A stretch of DNA of 64,000 nucleotides from Ensifer sp. Root278 (GCF_001429285.1 NZ_LMJJ01000034.1:1159-65158); one strand, 5' to 3'; shown: positions 8,016 to 18,032, counted from the first letter of the stretch. The notes: generated by a model from the sequence alone, not told the origin. A program made the numbers and translations.

Positions 8016-10469
8016 TTAGAACAGACCGTTGGAGCCCGAGGTCACCGCCTGGTTCGCCTGCGGCGAGTTCTTCAGGATTTCCTCCGGCGGCACGTATTGA
8101 TCGAGCCCGCCGATGACCGAGAAGGTGTCGGCCGGGCCGGTGCCGGGCTTGAAGGCCTCGATGATCGTGTCCGGCTCACCCTCTTGGGCGGCCATGCCGG
8201 TCTTGCGGTTGACGGCGACCATGCTCATGCCCTCGGGCACAACGAACTTGCTCGGGCGGGTGTCCTTGACGGCTTCCTGCATGAAGTCGTTGAAGATCGG
8301 CACCGCGAGGCTGCCGCCGGTGGCACCGCGGCCGAGCGGGGCCGGATTGTCGAAGCCGAGGTAGAGGCCGGCAACCATGTCGGGCGTGTAGCCGACGAAC
8401 CAGGCGTCCTTTTCGTCATTTGTCGTGCCGGTCTTGCCGGCAACCGGACGATCGAGCTTGATCTTGCCGGCGGCCGTGCCGCGCAGCACCACGCCCTCCA
8501 TCATCGACGTGATCTGGTAGGAGGTCATGGGGTCGAGCACCTGCTCGCGATTGTCGGTCAGGACGGGTTCTTCCTGGCTCTGCCAGTCGCCCGCGTTGCA
8601 GTTGTCGCAGGTGCGGTCCTCATGCCGGAAAATCGTCTTGCCATAGCGGTCCTGAATACGGTCGATCAGCGACGGCTTGATCTGCTTGCCGCCGTTGGCG
8701 AGCACCGAATAGGCCGAGACCATACGCAGAACCGTCGTTTCGCCGGAGCCCAGCGACATCGCGAGCAGCGGCGGCATCTTGTCGTAAATGCCGAAGCGTT
8801 CGGCATATTCGGCGACCAGATTCATGCCCATGTCGTTGGCGAGGCGAACCGTCATCAGGTTGCGCGATTTCTCGATGCCGAGGCGCAGCGTCGACGGACC
8901 GGCGGAGCCGCCGCCATAGTTTTCAGGACGCCAGACCTGACCGCCCGCGACGATTTCGATCGGGGCATCGAGAATGACCGATGCCGGCGTGTAGCCGTTG
9001 TCGAGTGCTGCGGCGTAGACGAAGGGCTTGAAGGACGAACCCGGCTGACGCATCGCCTGCGTCGCGCGGTTGAATTCCGACTGGCCATAGGAGAAGCCAC
9101 CGACCATCGCCAGGACGCGGCCGGTCTTCGGATCCATCGCGACGAGACCACCCTGCACCTTCGGCGGCTGGCGCAGGCGATATTCGCCCTTTTCGGCGAG
9201 CGGCTCAACGTAGACAACGTCGCCGGCGCCGAAGACGCCTTCGGGGGATTTCGCCGACTTGCGGTCGCCAGTCGCCGAACGGTAGGCCCACTGCATGTTC
9301 TTGGCGGAGATGTGTCCGGTGACGCGCTCGGCCACGATTTTGCCCGATGCTTCCTTCTCCGGCTGGATGCCGATCTCGGCGCCCTGTGCGTCGACAGAGA
9401 GAACAACGGCGAGCTTCCACTCCGGCACGTCGCTGAAGGCGACGACGGCACCAAGCGGCTCACCCCAATCGCCACCGATCTCGATCGACTTCACCGGACC
9501 ATGGAAGCCGCGGCGCTCGTCGTAGGTCAGCAGACCCGCCTGCAGCGCCTTACGGGCCGCGATCTGCAGACGCGGATCGAGCGAGGTGCGAACCGACAGG
9601 CCGCCCTCATAGAGCGCGTTGTCGCCGTATTTCTGAATGATCTGCCGGCGGACTTCCTCGGCGAAGAAATCGGAGGCGAAGAGATGCGCGCCGCCGCGGC
9701 GCGGGTTGACACCGAGCGGCTGCTTCTTGGCTTCTTCGCCGTCGGCCTTGGTGACGTAGCCGTTCTCGACCATGCGGTCGATCACCCAGTTGCGGCGTTC
9801 GATGGCGGCTTCGGTCTTGCGGAACGGATGGTAGTTGGCCGGTCCCTTCGGGAGCGCTGCGAGATAGGCGGTCTCGGCAATGGTAAGCTCGGTTACCGAC
9901 TTGTCGAAATAGGTCAGCGCCGCACCGGCAATACCGTAGGAATTCAGGCCGAAGAAGATCTCGTTGAGATAGAGTTCAAGGATCCGGTCCTTGCTGTAGG
10001 CCTGCTCGATGCGGAACGAAAGGATCGCTTCCTTGACCTTGCGGTCGATCGTCTGGTCCGAGCTCAGCAGGAAGTTCTTTGCCACCTGCTGCGTGATCGT
10101 CGATGCGCCAACCGGGCGACGGCCGGAACCGAAGTTCTGCAGGTTCACCGCGATAGCGCGGGCGAGACCTGTGATATCGACACCCGGATGCTGGTAGAAG
10201 TTTTTGTCTTCGGCGGAGATGAAGGCTGCCTTGACGCGATCAGGAATCGCCTGGATCGGCAGATAGAGACGCCGCTCACGGGCATATTCCGCCATCAGCG
10301 CGCCATTGCCGGCATGAAAGCGCGTCGTTACAGGCGGCGAGTATTTCGCCAGCACCTCGTAGTCCGGTAGATCCTTGGTGACGACGCCCAGATAAAGCGC
10401 CACGGCTCCAGCCACGCCAAGCAGCAGAAACGCACCAATCCCGAAGAAATATCCAATCAGCCTGATCAT
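8016..10469 (-). CDS. mrcA: Penicillin-binding protein 1A
   Basis: A 817-aa bifunctional class A PBP that polymerises and cross-links peptidoglycan at the inner membrane. An N-terminal membrane anchor (about 5-28) is followed by the GT51 glycosyltransferase domain with catalytic Glu87 in SAEDKNFYQHPGVD and the GASTITQQVAKN motif near 121. The transpeptidase domain shows SxxK (Ser478, SSFKP), SRN at 535-537 and KTG at 679-681. An inter-motif loop near 621-624 holds CDNC, a possible disulfide or metal pair. The gene lies downstream of the amidase gene on the same strand, separated by 336 bases. Confidence 0.95.
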   Translation of the reverse strand: MIRLIGYFFGIGAFLLLGVAGAVALYLGVVTKDLPDYEVLAKYSPPVTTRFHAGNGALMAEYARERRLYLPIQAIPDRVKAAFISAEDKNFYQHPGVDITGLARAIAVNLQNFGSGRRPVGASTITQQVAKNFLLSSDQTIDRKVKEAILSFRIEQAYSKDRILELYLNEIFFGLNSYGIAGAALTYFDKSVTELTIAETAYLAALPKGPANYHPFRKTEAAIERRNWVIDRMVENGYVTKADGEEAKKQPLGVNPRRGGAHLFASDFFAEEVRRQIIQKYGDNALYEGGLSVRTSLDPRLQIAARKALQAGLLTYDERRGFHGPVKSIEIGGDWGEPLGAVVAFSDVPEWKLAVVLSVDAQGAEIGIQPEKEASGKIVAERVTGHISAKNMQWAYRSATGDRKSAKSPEGVFGAGDVVYVEPLAEKGEYRLRQPPKVQGGLVAMDPKTGRVLAMVGGFSYGQSEFNRATQAMRQPGSSFKPFVYAAALDNGYTPASVILDAPIEIVAGGQVWRPENYGGGSAGPSTLRLGIEKSRNLMTVRLANDMGMNLVAEYAERFGIYDKMPPLLAMSLGSGETTVLRMVSAYSVLANGGKQIKPSLIDRIQDRYGKTIFRHEDRTCDNCNAGDWQSQEEPVLTDNREQVLDPMTSYQITSMMEGVVLRGTAAGKIKLDRPVAGKTGTTNDEKDAWFVGYTPDMVAGLYLGFDNPAPLGRGATGGSLAVPIFNDFMQEAVKDTRPSKFVVPEGMSMVAVNRKTGMAAQEGEPDTIIEAFKPGTGPADTFSVIGGLDQYVPPEEILKNSPQANQAVTSGSNGLF

Positions 10470-10805
10470 CAGTCAGATACCGGTACCTTAATTATCGTTC
10501 AATTGCCGGACCGCCGAGCGACAGTCCATGCTCTGTCCCGCCGGCTTAATTGCGTCAGTCCGACCAAACTCTTCCGTCAGAAATCGTCTGGCTTCGCAGC
10601 AACCCGCTAAGCCCGGCTCCTCATATGGCGAGGAACCCCGGGCTTCAACTCGTTTCTCAACAAATCCGGGCGCAATTCCGGTTAGGTCCCGGAATGTGCG
10701 TAAAATAGGGCTGTTTCCGATTATCGCGTGCGCATCCAGTTGAAAAGCATAACGCTGTTACCAAGGCGACACAAATCACTTCGTTCCTGGGCATGCCTTC
10801 AAACG
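10470..10805. other. Intergenic region between mrcA and the amidase gene
   Basis: 336 bases without a credible gene. A stem pairs AAGCCCGG (10609-10616) with CCGGGCTT (10638-10645), and a CCTC/GAGG stem sits inside it. This is a plausible transcription barrier after the amidase gene, although no uridine run follows. The mrcA promoter should lie in 10470-10600, but I cannot assign it. Confidence 0.4.
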
Positions 10806-12071
10806 TCAGCCGCCGCTGGCAACCGCCTGCTCGCGATAACGCCGAACCGCGACGGCAAGACGCTCCGAAACCTTCTTGCGCCATTCCGGATCCAGCAGCA
10901 ATTTCTCATCCTCCTTGTTCGACAGGAAGCCCAGTTCCAGCAGGATCGACGGCACGTCGGGTGCCTGCAACACGCGGAACCCGGCGAAGCGGTGCGGGTT
11001 GTTGATGAGATTGATCTGGCCCTCGAAGGAAGAAACCACCGCGCGCGCCATGTTGACGGAAAAGGCCTGCGTCTCGCGGCGGGTCAAATCGATCAGGATA
11101 TCGGCGACCTCCGCGGGCTCGCTCTGAAGCGGTACGCCGGCGATTTCGTCCGAAAGGTTTTCGCGAGCGGCAAGGCTTGCGGCCAGATGGTCCGACGCCT
11201 TGTCAGAGATAGTATAGACCGTAGCGCCGCGGATGTCCTTCTGGCGGAGCGCATCGGCATGGAGCGAGATGAAAAGATTGGCGCCCTTGTTCCGGGCAAT
11301 CTGCACGCGCTGCGGCAGCGAGAGAAAAACATCCTTGTCGCGGGTGAGAAAAGCCTCGATCCCGGCACCCTTGTTCAGGGCCTCGACGAGATCCTTGGCA
11401 AAGGCCAGCGTGACGTGTTTCTCTTCCGTCTTCGTCTCGGCGGCAAGCGCACCGGTGTCGATGCCGCCGTGGCCGGCATCGATCGCGATGATGAAGGGAC
11501 CGCCGTCCTTGGTGGGCGCAACGGCCACAGGTCTGTCGGTTTTCGTCGCAGCGACGGAACCGGTCCATTGCTGTTCGCCGAGAAGCGCATCGAAGCGCGT
11601 CTGGTCGACCCGTTCGGCGTCGATAACCAGGCGGTAGCCCTTGCCCCCCTCCTCCGCGATCACCTCCGCATGGGTTACCGCAACAGGCCCCTTCGCGGAA
11701 AGAACGATACGGGAATTGCCCGCGCCCATGCCGCCGTAGCGGATCGCGTCGAACAGGCCGCGCGGTTGGAGGCTGTCCGCCTTCAGGCCGAAGGCTGTTT
11801 CCGGCAGGTCGACGACAACGCGAACGGGGTCGGCCACGTAATGAACGGAAAAATCCGGCTTGCGGTCGAACTCGACGACGACCCGGGTGCGCGCGTCGTC
11901 GCCGGCGATCCGCGCGCCAAAGGCGAGCAACGGGCCCGGCTCGGCAGCACGAGCGGCCGGCACGCTCAGGAGGAGACCGCCGACGAGCACCGAAGCACCG
12001 AACAAACGCCAACCCATCCGCGACATCAACGACAACAGCGAACCGCGCATACAAACCGCCAAAGGCTTCAC
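10806..12071 (-). CDS. amiC: N-acetylmuramoyl-L-alanine amidase (AmiC type)
   Basis: A 421-aa periplasmic amidase that cleaves the amide between N-acetylmuramic acid and the stem peptide during cell separation. A GTG start at 12071 is supported by GGGGAG upstream. A signal peptide ends near ARAA (about 44). An AMIN domain (about 50-150, VVVDLPETAFGL) should target the enzyme to the septum. The Amidase_3 domain (about 195-415) shows the zinc ligand motifs DAGHGG, a following Glu in TEEKHVTLA, and SLHAD, with catalytic Glu in LELGFLSN. A CtrA-like TTAACCAT site lies upstream at 12152-12159. Confidence 0.9.
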   Translation of the reverse strand: MKPLAVCMRGSLLSLMSRMGWRLFGASVLVGGLLLSVPAARAAEPGPLLAFGARIAGDDARTRVVVEFDRKPDFSVHYVADPVRVVVDLPETAFGLKADSLQPRGLFDAIRYGGMGAGNSRIVLSAKGPVAVTHAEVIAEEGGKGYRLVIDAERVDQTRFDALLGEQQWTGSVAATKTDRPVAVAPTKDGGPFIIAIDAGHGGIDTGALAAETKTEEKHVTLAFAKDLVEALNKGAGIEAFLTRDKDVFLSLPQRVQIARNKGANLFISLHADALRQKDIRGATVYTISDKASDHLAASLAARENLSDEIAGVPLQSEPAEVADILIDLTRRETQAFSVNMARAVVSSFEGQINLINNPHRFAGFRVLQAPDVPSILLELGFLSNKEDEKLLLDPEWRKKVSERLAVAVRRYREQAVASGG

Positions 12072-12151
12072 CTTGGGCTCCCCGCCACTTTCTCAAAACC
12101 AGACGGCGGCCGATGCGGCCACCAAACGCATACCTTGATCAATGAACCCTT

Positions 12152-12159
12152 ATGGTTAA
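12152..12159 (-). promoter_or_regulatory. CtrA-like half site upstream of amiC
   Basis: The minus strand reads TTAACCAT about 80 bases before the amidase start. This 8-mer matches the half-site motif described for CtrA in alphaproteobacteria. Cell-cycle control of a septal amidase is plausible but inferred. Confidence 0.4.
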
Positions 12160-12171
12160 TCAAAGCTTGAC

Positions 12172-12795
12172 AAAGGCCATCTTCCACCTCGCACCGGCGC
12201 CATCGATTCATCATTTGCCGGCCTACTCCACGTGGACAAGCGAATCGATCATTATTGTGGCGGCACGGGCTTTTCCCTTGCCAATGTGACATAGAAAACA
12301 TAAAAGCGTCACAAGGAGAAAGTGTTGACGGGATAGAACAGTCGACCGGGCAGCCGGAGCTTCTCCAAAGCTTGGCGCCAGGGAGTGGTCGAACCGGATC
12401 AACCGGTTAAACGCATCGCACTTCCGCGGTCGCAAGGTGTTCATCCGCCGTCGCTGCATTTCCTCCTCGTACACTGGATCGCAAATTTCCGGCGGTGGCC
12501 GGAGTTCTTGATGGTGATTTTTCACCAACGCCCGCAAGCGGGCGAATTCATTGGGTCTTCATGAGACCTTGGACATTGGCATTCTTGTTTGGTCATTGAT
12601 GTTGACTCAGCAGTATCGGTCAGAAGTAGAGCGGCCCCGGGACACAGGTGTTCCGGCTGTCGTCTGGCTGCTGCACCATCGCCTGCACCAAACAGGAACT
12701 TTCATATCCGGCGCACCTTCCGACGTGTTTGGCAGTCTTCCCAAGGAAGCAGGTCTGTCTCCCGTTCCGCTGGTGCGCCGAGGAGCACAGCTTAG
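12172..12795 (+). other. Divergent amiC/rne region and long rne leader
   Basis: More than 600 bases without a supported gene. A plausible promoter is TTGCCA, 17 bases, TAAAAG near 12270-12310, which would give an rne leader of nearly 500 bases. Long autoregulatory 5' leaders are known for RNase E genes. Immediately before the rne start the sequence GAGGAG lies about 10 bases upstream of the ATG. I found no small ORF with a convincing ribosome binding site. Confidence 0.4.
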
Positions 12796-15597
12796 ATGGC
12801 AGAGAAAATGCTTATCGATGCGTCTCACTCCGAGGAGACGCGCGTCGTTGTCGTACGCGGAAACCGCATAGAAGAGTTCGACTTCGAGTCGGAACATAAG
12901 AAGCAAATCCGCGGCAATATCTATCTGGCGAAGGTCACCAGAGTGGAGCCTTCGCTGCAGGCCGCCTTCGTCGACTACGGCGGTAACCGCCACGGATTTC
13001 TGGCCTTTGCCGAAATTCACCCCGACTACTACCAGATTCCGCTTGCCGACCGTCAGGCACTGCTGAAGGCCGAAGCCGAAGAAGCGCGACGCGACGACGA
13101 CATCGAACATGTCGAAACCGCCCCGGCGCCGGCGAGCGAACTTTCCGTTCCCGTCGACCTCGAGGTCGTAGCGGAGACCGAAGTCGAGGCGCAGCCGGCA
13201 GAAGCCGTCACCGCCGAACCGGTGGTCGAAGAGGAAGTGCCGGTCGAAAAGCCCAAGGCAAAGCCGAAGCGCACCCGCAAAACCAAGGCCAAGGCTGCGG
13301 AAGAAGCGGCTGCCGCTTCCGTCGATGGCGACGAAAGCAACGGCGGCGAAATGGCCGCGATGGTCGATACCGACGCGATCTCCGAAGACGTCGACAGCCG
13401 TCGTCGCCATGACGACGACGATGATGATGACGACAGCCACGATGGCGAAAAGGAAATCATCGAATCCGTCGGCGCCGAAGATGCCATGGAAGAGGTTCCG
13501 GATCGCCAGGTCCGCAAGCCGCGCAAGCAGTACCGCATCCAGGAAGTCATCAAGCGGCGCCAGATCCTGCTCGTCCAGGTTGCCAAGGAAGAGCGCGGCA
13601 ATAAGGGCGCGGCGCTGACGACCTACCTGTCGCTGGCCGGCCGCTACTCTGTCCTGATGCCGAACACGGCACGCGGCGGCGGCATCTCCCGCAAGATCAC
13701 CAACCTGCAGGACCGCAAGCGCCTGAAGGAAATCGCGCGCGGCCTCGAAGTGCCGCAGGGCATGGGCGTCATCCTGCGCACCGCGGGTGCGAACCGAACC
13801 AAGGTCGAGATCAAGCGCGACTTCGAATACCTGATGCGCCTGTGGGAAAACGTCCGCACGCTGACGCTGAACTCCACGGCCCCCTGCCTCGTCTATGAGG
13901 AAGGCAGCCTGATCAAGCGCTCGATCCGCGATCTCTACAACAAGGATATCGGCGAGATCATCGTTTCCGGCGAGGAAGGTTACAAGGAAGCCAAGGGCTT
14001 CATGAAGATGCTGATGCCGAGCCACGCCAAGGTGGTTCAGCCCTATCGCGACGTACATCCGATCTTCTCGCGCTCCGGTATCGAAGCGCAGCTCGACCGC
14101 ATGCTGCAGCCGCAGGTGACATTGAAGTCCGGTGGCTACATCATCATCAATCAGACCGAAGCGCTGGTTTCGATCGACGTCAACTCCGGTCGTTCGACGC
14201 GCGAGCACTCGATCGAAGACACGGCGCTGCAGACGAACCTGGAGGCTGCCGAAGAAGTGGCGCGCCAGCTGCGCCTGCGCGACCTTGCCGGCCTCGTCGT
14301 CATCGACTTCATCGACATGGAAGAAAAGCGCAACAACCGCGCCGTCGAGAAGAAGCTGAAGGACTGCCTGAAGAACGATCGCGCCCGCATCCAGGTCGGC
14401 CGCATCTCGCATTTCGGCCTGCTCGAAATGTCGCGTCAGCGCATTCGCGCCTCGGTGCTCGAATCGACGATGCAGACCTGCCCGCACTGCAACGGCACGG
14501 GCCACGTTCGCTCGCAGTCCTCCGTCGCCCTGCACGTGCTGCGCGGCGTCGAAGAACATCTGCTCAAGAACACCACGCACGACATCACCGTGCGCACCAT
14601 CCCGGATATCGCGCTCTATCTGCTGAACCAGAAGCGCGGCACGATCATGGATTACGAGGCCCGCTTCGGCGTTTCGATCATCATCGAGGCGGACGCTCAT
14701 GTCGGCGCACAGCACTTCGCAATCGATCGCGGCGAACCGGTCGAAAACCCGGTCAAGATCGAGCAGCTCCTGCACTTCCAGCCGGAGCCGGAAGAAGATG
14801 ACGTCGTGATCGAAGAGGATCTCGACGAAGAAGAAGCCGAAGAAGTCGTCAGCGAGCCGCGCCAGGAGCAGCCGAAGGCTGCCCAGTCCTCCGACGACCA
14901 GAGTGGACGCAAGCGCAAGCGCCGTCGCCGCCGTCGCGGCAAGGGTGGCCAGCAGGCCGAAGGTGCCGTCGGCCAGGCGTCCGAAGCGGCAGGCGATGTC
15001 GATGACGACGCCGACGAAGGTGATGCGGACGACGAGGGCGTCGATGCCGAGGCCACAACCGCTGACGGCGAGCAGAAGCGCAAGCGCCGCCGCCGCGGCA
15101 AGCGCGGTGGCCGCCGCAATCGTCCGGAGGGCGAAGGTGAAGGCGAAGGCCAGATCGAGGCCGATGCCGAAGGTGATGACGCCGACGAGCCGGAAGCCGT
15201 TGACACGCCGGCCGTCGCCGCAGAGATCGAAGTAGCCGTCGCCGTCGAGGAAACCGCGGCAGTCGTCGCGGAAGCCGAGGCCGTCGAGGCCAAGCCGGCC
15301 AAGCCGAAGCGGACCCGCAAGAAGGCTGTAAAAGCCGAAGAACCGGTCGCAACCGTCGATGAAGTCGCTCAGGCGGTTATCGAAGACCAGCCGGCAGGCG
15401 TCGATGTCGCCGCCGAGGCGGTGGAAGAGGCTGCGGCCGACCTCGCGGAAACCAAGCCGGCGCGCGCGAACCGCGACCTTTCGAAGATCGCCTCGGAGCC
15501 TGTCGTGACCTCGAGCTCTCCGAAGGCCGAAGGCGAAGAAGAAGACCCGACCAAGCCCAAGAAGGGCGGCTGGTGGCAGCGCCGCGGCTTCTTCTAA
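12796..15597 (+). CDS. rne: Ribonuclease E
   Basis: A 933-aa RNase E/G-family endoribonuclease, the core of the degradosome. The N-terminal S1 domain begins EKMLIDASH and KQIRGNIYLAKV. An acidic insertion of about 150 residues (roughly 80-245), including an Asp run near 205-211, interrupts S1 before the VIKRRQILLVQV segment; this is usual in alphaproteobacteria. Catalytic aspartates lie in VSIDVNSGRS (about 457) and DLAGLVVIDFIDMEEKRN (about 500). The zinc-link CPHCNGTG lies near 560. The C-terminal 270 residues alternate acidic and Lys/Arg-rich blocks expected to bind RNA and partners and end GGWWQRRGFF. The gene is monocistronic with its own terminator. Confidence 0.96.
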   Translation: MAEKMLIDASHSEETRVVVVRGNRIEEFDFESEHKKQIRGNIYLAKVTRVEPSLQAAFVDYGGNRHGFLAFAEIHPDYYQIPLADRQALLKAEAEEARRDDDIEHVETAPAPASELSVPVDLEVVAETEVEAQPAEAVTAEPVVEEEVPVEKPKAKPKRTRKTKAKAAEEAAAASVDGDESNGGEMAAMVDTDAISEDVDSRRRHDDDDDDDDSHDGEKEIIESVGAEDAMEEVPDRQVRKPRKQYRIQEVIKRRQILLVQVAKEERGNKGAALTTYLSLAGRYSVLMPNTARGGGISRKITNLQDRKRLKEIARGLEVPQGMGVILRTAGANRTKVEIKRDFEYLMRLWENVRTLTLNSTAPCLVYEEGSLIKRSIRDLYNKDIGEIIVSGEEGYKEAKGFMKMLMPSHAKVVQPYRDVHPIFSRSGIEAQLDRMLQPQVTLKSGGYIIINQTEALVSIDVNSGRSTREHSIEDTALQTNLEAAEEVARQLRLRDLAGLVVIDFIDMEEKRNNRAVEKKLKDCLKNDRARIQVGRISHFGLLEMSRQRIRASVLESTMQTCPHCNGTGHVRSQSSVALHVLRGVEEHLLKNTTHDITVRTIPDIALYLLNQKRGTIMDYEARFGVSIIIEADAHVGAQHFAIDRGEPVENPVKIEQLLHFQPEPEEDDVVIEEDLDEEEAEEVVSEPRQEQPKAAQSSDDQSGRKRKRRRRRRGKGGQQAEGAVGQASEAAGDVDDDADEGDADDEGVDAEATTADGEQKRKRRRRGKRGGRRNRPEGEGEGEGQIEADAEGDDADEPEAVDTPAVAAEIEVAVAVEETAAVVAEAEAVEAKPAKPKRTRKKAVKAEEPVATVDEVAQAVIEDQPAGVDVAAEAVEEAAADLAETKPARANRDLSKIASEPVVTSSSPKAEGEEEDPTKPKKGGWWQRRGFF

Positions 15598-15674
15598 GAA
15601 GTCGCCTCTGGTCCCGGCTCGAAGCCGAACCGGGATCCTGACGCCGAAGCGTTGGACGCGAAAGAGCACAAATA

Positions 15675-15706
15675 AAAAGGCCCGGATCGCTCCGGGCCTT
15701 TTCTTT
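15675..15706. terminator. Intrinsic terminator after rne
   Basis: AAAAGGCCCGGA (15675-15686) pairs with TCCGGGCCTTTT (15691-15702), followed by TCTTTT. It also works in reverse for the convergent aminotransferase transcript because an A-run precedes it. Confidence 0.88.
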
Positions 15707-15766
15707 TACGGGTGATGGCCACAGCAGACGGGGCGTCTTCGCTCCCCTGCCCGTCCAGTCGGGCAA

Positions 15767-16924
15767 TCAGGCAAGCCAGCGCGCGATCCGGTCCATTGCC
15801 TCGACCATGTCAGCCTCCGCGCCGGCATAGGAAAAGCGCATCGTGCGATGCCCTTCCAACGGATCGAAGTCGAAACCCGGCGTTGCCGCGACATTGATCT
15901 CGGCGAGCATCCGCCGGGCAAAGGCCATGCTGTCATTGGTAAAGCGGCTGACATCCGCATAGGCATAGAAGGCACCGTCCATCGGCGAGGCGATCGAGAA
16001 GCCGATCTCCGGCAGGCGCTTCAGCAGCATGTCCCGATTGACGGCATAGGCGGCCTTGTAGCGGTCGAGTTCCTCATGCGCGTCAAGCGCCGCTTCAGCG
16101 GCGATCTGCGACAGTTCCGGCGGCGAAATGTAAAGGCTCTGGGCGATGCGCTCGAAGCCCCGCACCTTATCGGCGGGCAACACCATCCAACCGATGCGCC
16201 AGCCGGTCATGCAGTAATATTTCGAGAAGGAGTTGATGACGATCACTTCGTCGGTAACCTCCAGCGCGCTCGCCTCTTCGCCGGCAAAAGTCAGCCCGTG
16301 ATAGATCTCGTCGGAGATGAACGCGATCTTTTCCGCGCGGCAATAGTCGGCCAGCGCCTTGAGGCCGGCCCTCCCCGTCACGGTGCCGGTCGGGTTCGCC
16401 GGGCTTGCCAGCAACACACCCTTCAGCGGTCGGCCGACCTTTGCAGCGGCCCGCTTCAGGCTTTCCGGCGTCAGTGTGAAGCCGGTCTCGGCATTCGCCT
16501 CGACCTCGACCACCGTCAGCCCGAGAGCGGCGAGGATGTTGCGGTAGGCCGGATAGCCGGGCCGCGCGATGGCGACGCAGTCGCCAGGATCAAACAGCGC
16601 AAGGAAGGCGAGATTGAAGCCGGCGGACGATCCCGTGGTGACGGCCACCCGCTGCGGATCGAGCGCGATACCGTGGCGCTTCTCGTAGTGGCGGGCGATC
16701 GCGGTTCGCAGCGATAGCGTGCCGAGTGCGTCGGTATAGCCAAGGCGCCCATGTTGGAGTGCGTTGCGCGCAGCTTCGAGAGCGGCCTGCGGCGCCGGGT
16801 GGGCAGGCTGCCCGACTGCCATCGAGATCACCGGGTGGCCGGCATCACGGCGGCGGGTCGCCTCCGCCAGCACATCCATCGCGTGAAAAGGTTCGACGGC
16901 GCTGCGTTTTGACAAGTCTACCAA
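15767..16924 (-). CDS. Class I/II pyridoxal-phosphate aminotransferase
   Basis: A 385-aa fold-type I aminotransferase. A TTG start at 16924 is supported by GAGGA upstream. YTDALG near 63 and ASPANPTGT near 174 are substrate/cofactor motifs. ISDEIYHG near 203 binds the pyridine ring, and Lys235 in NSFSKYYCMTGWRIGW forms the Schiff base. The C-terminal substrate arginine is probably in MRFSYA. The exact amino acid substrate is not determined; aspartate/tyrosine-type or valine-pyruvate-like activity are options. Confidence 0.85.
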   Translation of the reverse strand: MVDLSKRSAVEPFHAMDVLAEATRRRDAGHPVISMAVGQPAHPAPQAALEAARNALQHGRLGYTDALGTLSLRTAIARHYEKRHGIALDPQRVAVTTGSSAGFNLAFLALFDPGDCVAIARPGYPAYRNILAALGLTVVEVEANAETGFTLTPESLKRAAAKVGRPLKGVLLASPANPTGTVTGRAGLKALADYCRAEKIAFISDEIYHGLTFAGEEASALEVTDEVIVINSFSKYYCMTGWRIGWMVLPADKVRGFERIAQSLYISPPELSQIAAEAALDAHEELDRYKAAYAVNRDMLLKRLPEIGFSIASPMDGAFYAYADVSRFTNDSMAFARRMLAEINVAATPGFDFDPLEGHRTMRFSYAGAEADMVEAMDRIARWLA

Positions 16925-17158
16925 CGGAAAATCCTCGATAAGCGGCTGTTATCCAGCCCCTTTGCCCGATGAAATTGACCTTCACAAGTCCGCGAGTGCC
17001 GTATTTCTGCCGATTTTGCCGTTTCGTTTCCGCGGCACCCACCCTATGCTGCCAGCATATTGCGGATACGAGGATTCCTGTTGTCTTTCAGAACTGCCGG
17101 TTGACGTGACGACGGGGGATGAACGACACACAGGACACGCAAGGACAACGAGGTAGAA

Positions 17159-17926
17159 ATGAATTTCAGCACCAAGATGATTGCCGCCGGGACGCTCGCA
17201 GCGCTCGTGGCCGGGGTCAGCCTGCCGCAAAGCGCGTTTGCGCTCGACGCGAAGCAGAAGGAAGAGATCGGCGCGTTCATCAAGGAGTACCTGATCGCCA
17301 ATCCGGAGATCATGCTTGAAGTCCAGGAGGCGCTGACGACGAAACAGCGCGCCAAACAGCAGGAAGCGGCTGAGAGCGCGATCACCGAGAACAAGAAGGC
17401 GATCTTCAACTCCGACTATGACATGGTCCTTGGCAATCCCAAGGGCGACGTCACCATCGTCGAGTTCTATGACTACAATTGCGGCTATTGCAAACGCGCC
17501 CTCTCCGACATGGATGACATCCTCGCCAAGGATAAGAACGTCCGTTTCGTGCTGAAGGAACTGCCGATCCTCGGTCCGGATTCGCTTGCCGCCCATAAGG
17601 TGAGCGCCGCGTTCCGCCTGGTCGCTCCGGAAAAGTACGGCGACTTCCATCGTGCGCTGCTCGGCGGCGAAGATCGTGCCACGGAAGAGACCGCAATTGC
17701 GGTTGCCGCAAAGCTTGGCGTCTCGGAGAAGGACCTGCGCGCCAAGATGGAAAAGGAGCCGCATGATGCGGCCGTGCGCGAGGCCTATGGGCTTGCCAAC
17801 GACCTCGGCATCACCGGCACACCGTCCTATGTCATCGGTAACGAAGCGGTCTTTGGTGCCGTCGGCGCCGAAGAGATCGAGGGCAAGGTCTCCAATATGC
17901 GCGAATGCGGCAAGACGGCCTGCTGA
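17159..17926 (+). CDS. DsbA-family periplasmic thiol oxidoreductase
   Basis: A 255-aa exported thioredoxin-fold protein. A signal peptide (1-28, ending SAFA) is followed by a charged helical segment (30-80) and the thioredoxin domain. The active site is CGYC at 108-111 in FYDYNCGYCKRAL, and the cis-proline loop is GTPSYVIG near 221. The layout resembles ScsC/Com1-like DsbA proteins with an N-terminal oligomerisation helix. Two extra cysteines lie near the C-terminus (RECGKTAC). It probably makes or isomerises disulfides in exported proteins. It precedes aroQ on the same strand. Confidence 0.88.
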   Translation: MNFSTKMIAAGTLAALVAGVSLPQSAFALDAKQKEEIGAFIKEYLIANPEIMLEVQEALTTKQRAKQQEAAESAITENKKAIFNSDYDMVLGNPKGDVTIVEFYDYNCGYCKRALSDMDDILAKDKNVRFVLKELPILGPDSLAAHKVSAAFRLVAPEKYGDFHRALLGGEDRATEETAIAVAAKLGVSEKDLRAKMEKEPHDAAVREAYGLANDLGITGTPSYVIGNEAVFGAVGAEEIEGKVSNMRECGKTAC

Positions 17927-18032
17927 CAAACCTTCCCATGACTGTGGACAAATCCCGCGGGGGCCCAAAGGGCTTTTCCTCGCGGGACCATCAGTCTATA
18001 GGTAACCCTCCATCACCGGACCGGAATCCCTT

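Noticed and set aside
8097-10370. A 757-codon open frame on the plus strand opposite mrcA
   Set aside because: It is a GC-rich antisense shadow of mrcA with low-complexity Arg/Asp/Val content, no start signal and no recognisable domain.
12607-15669. A 1020-codon minus-strand frame opposite rne
   Set aside because: It mirrors rne codons (Phe/Arg/Asp runs from Glu/Ala codons). RNase E is certain on the other strand.
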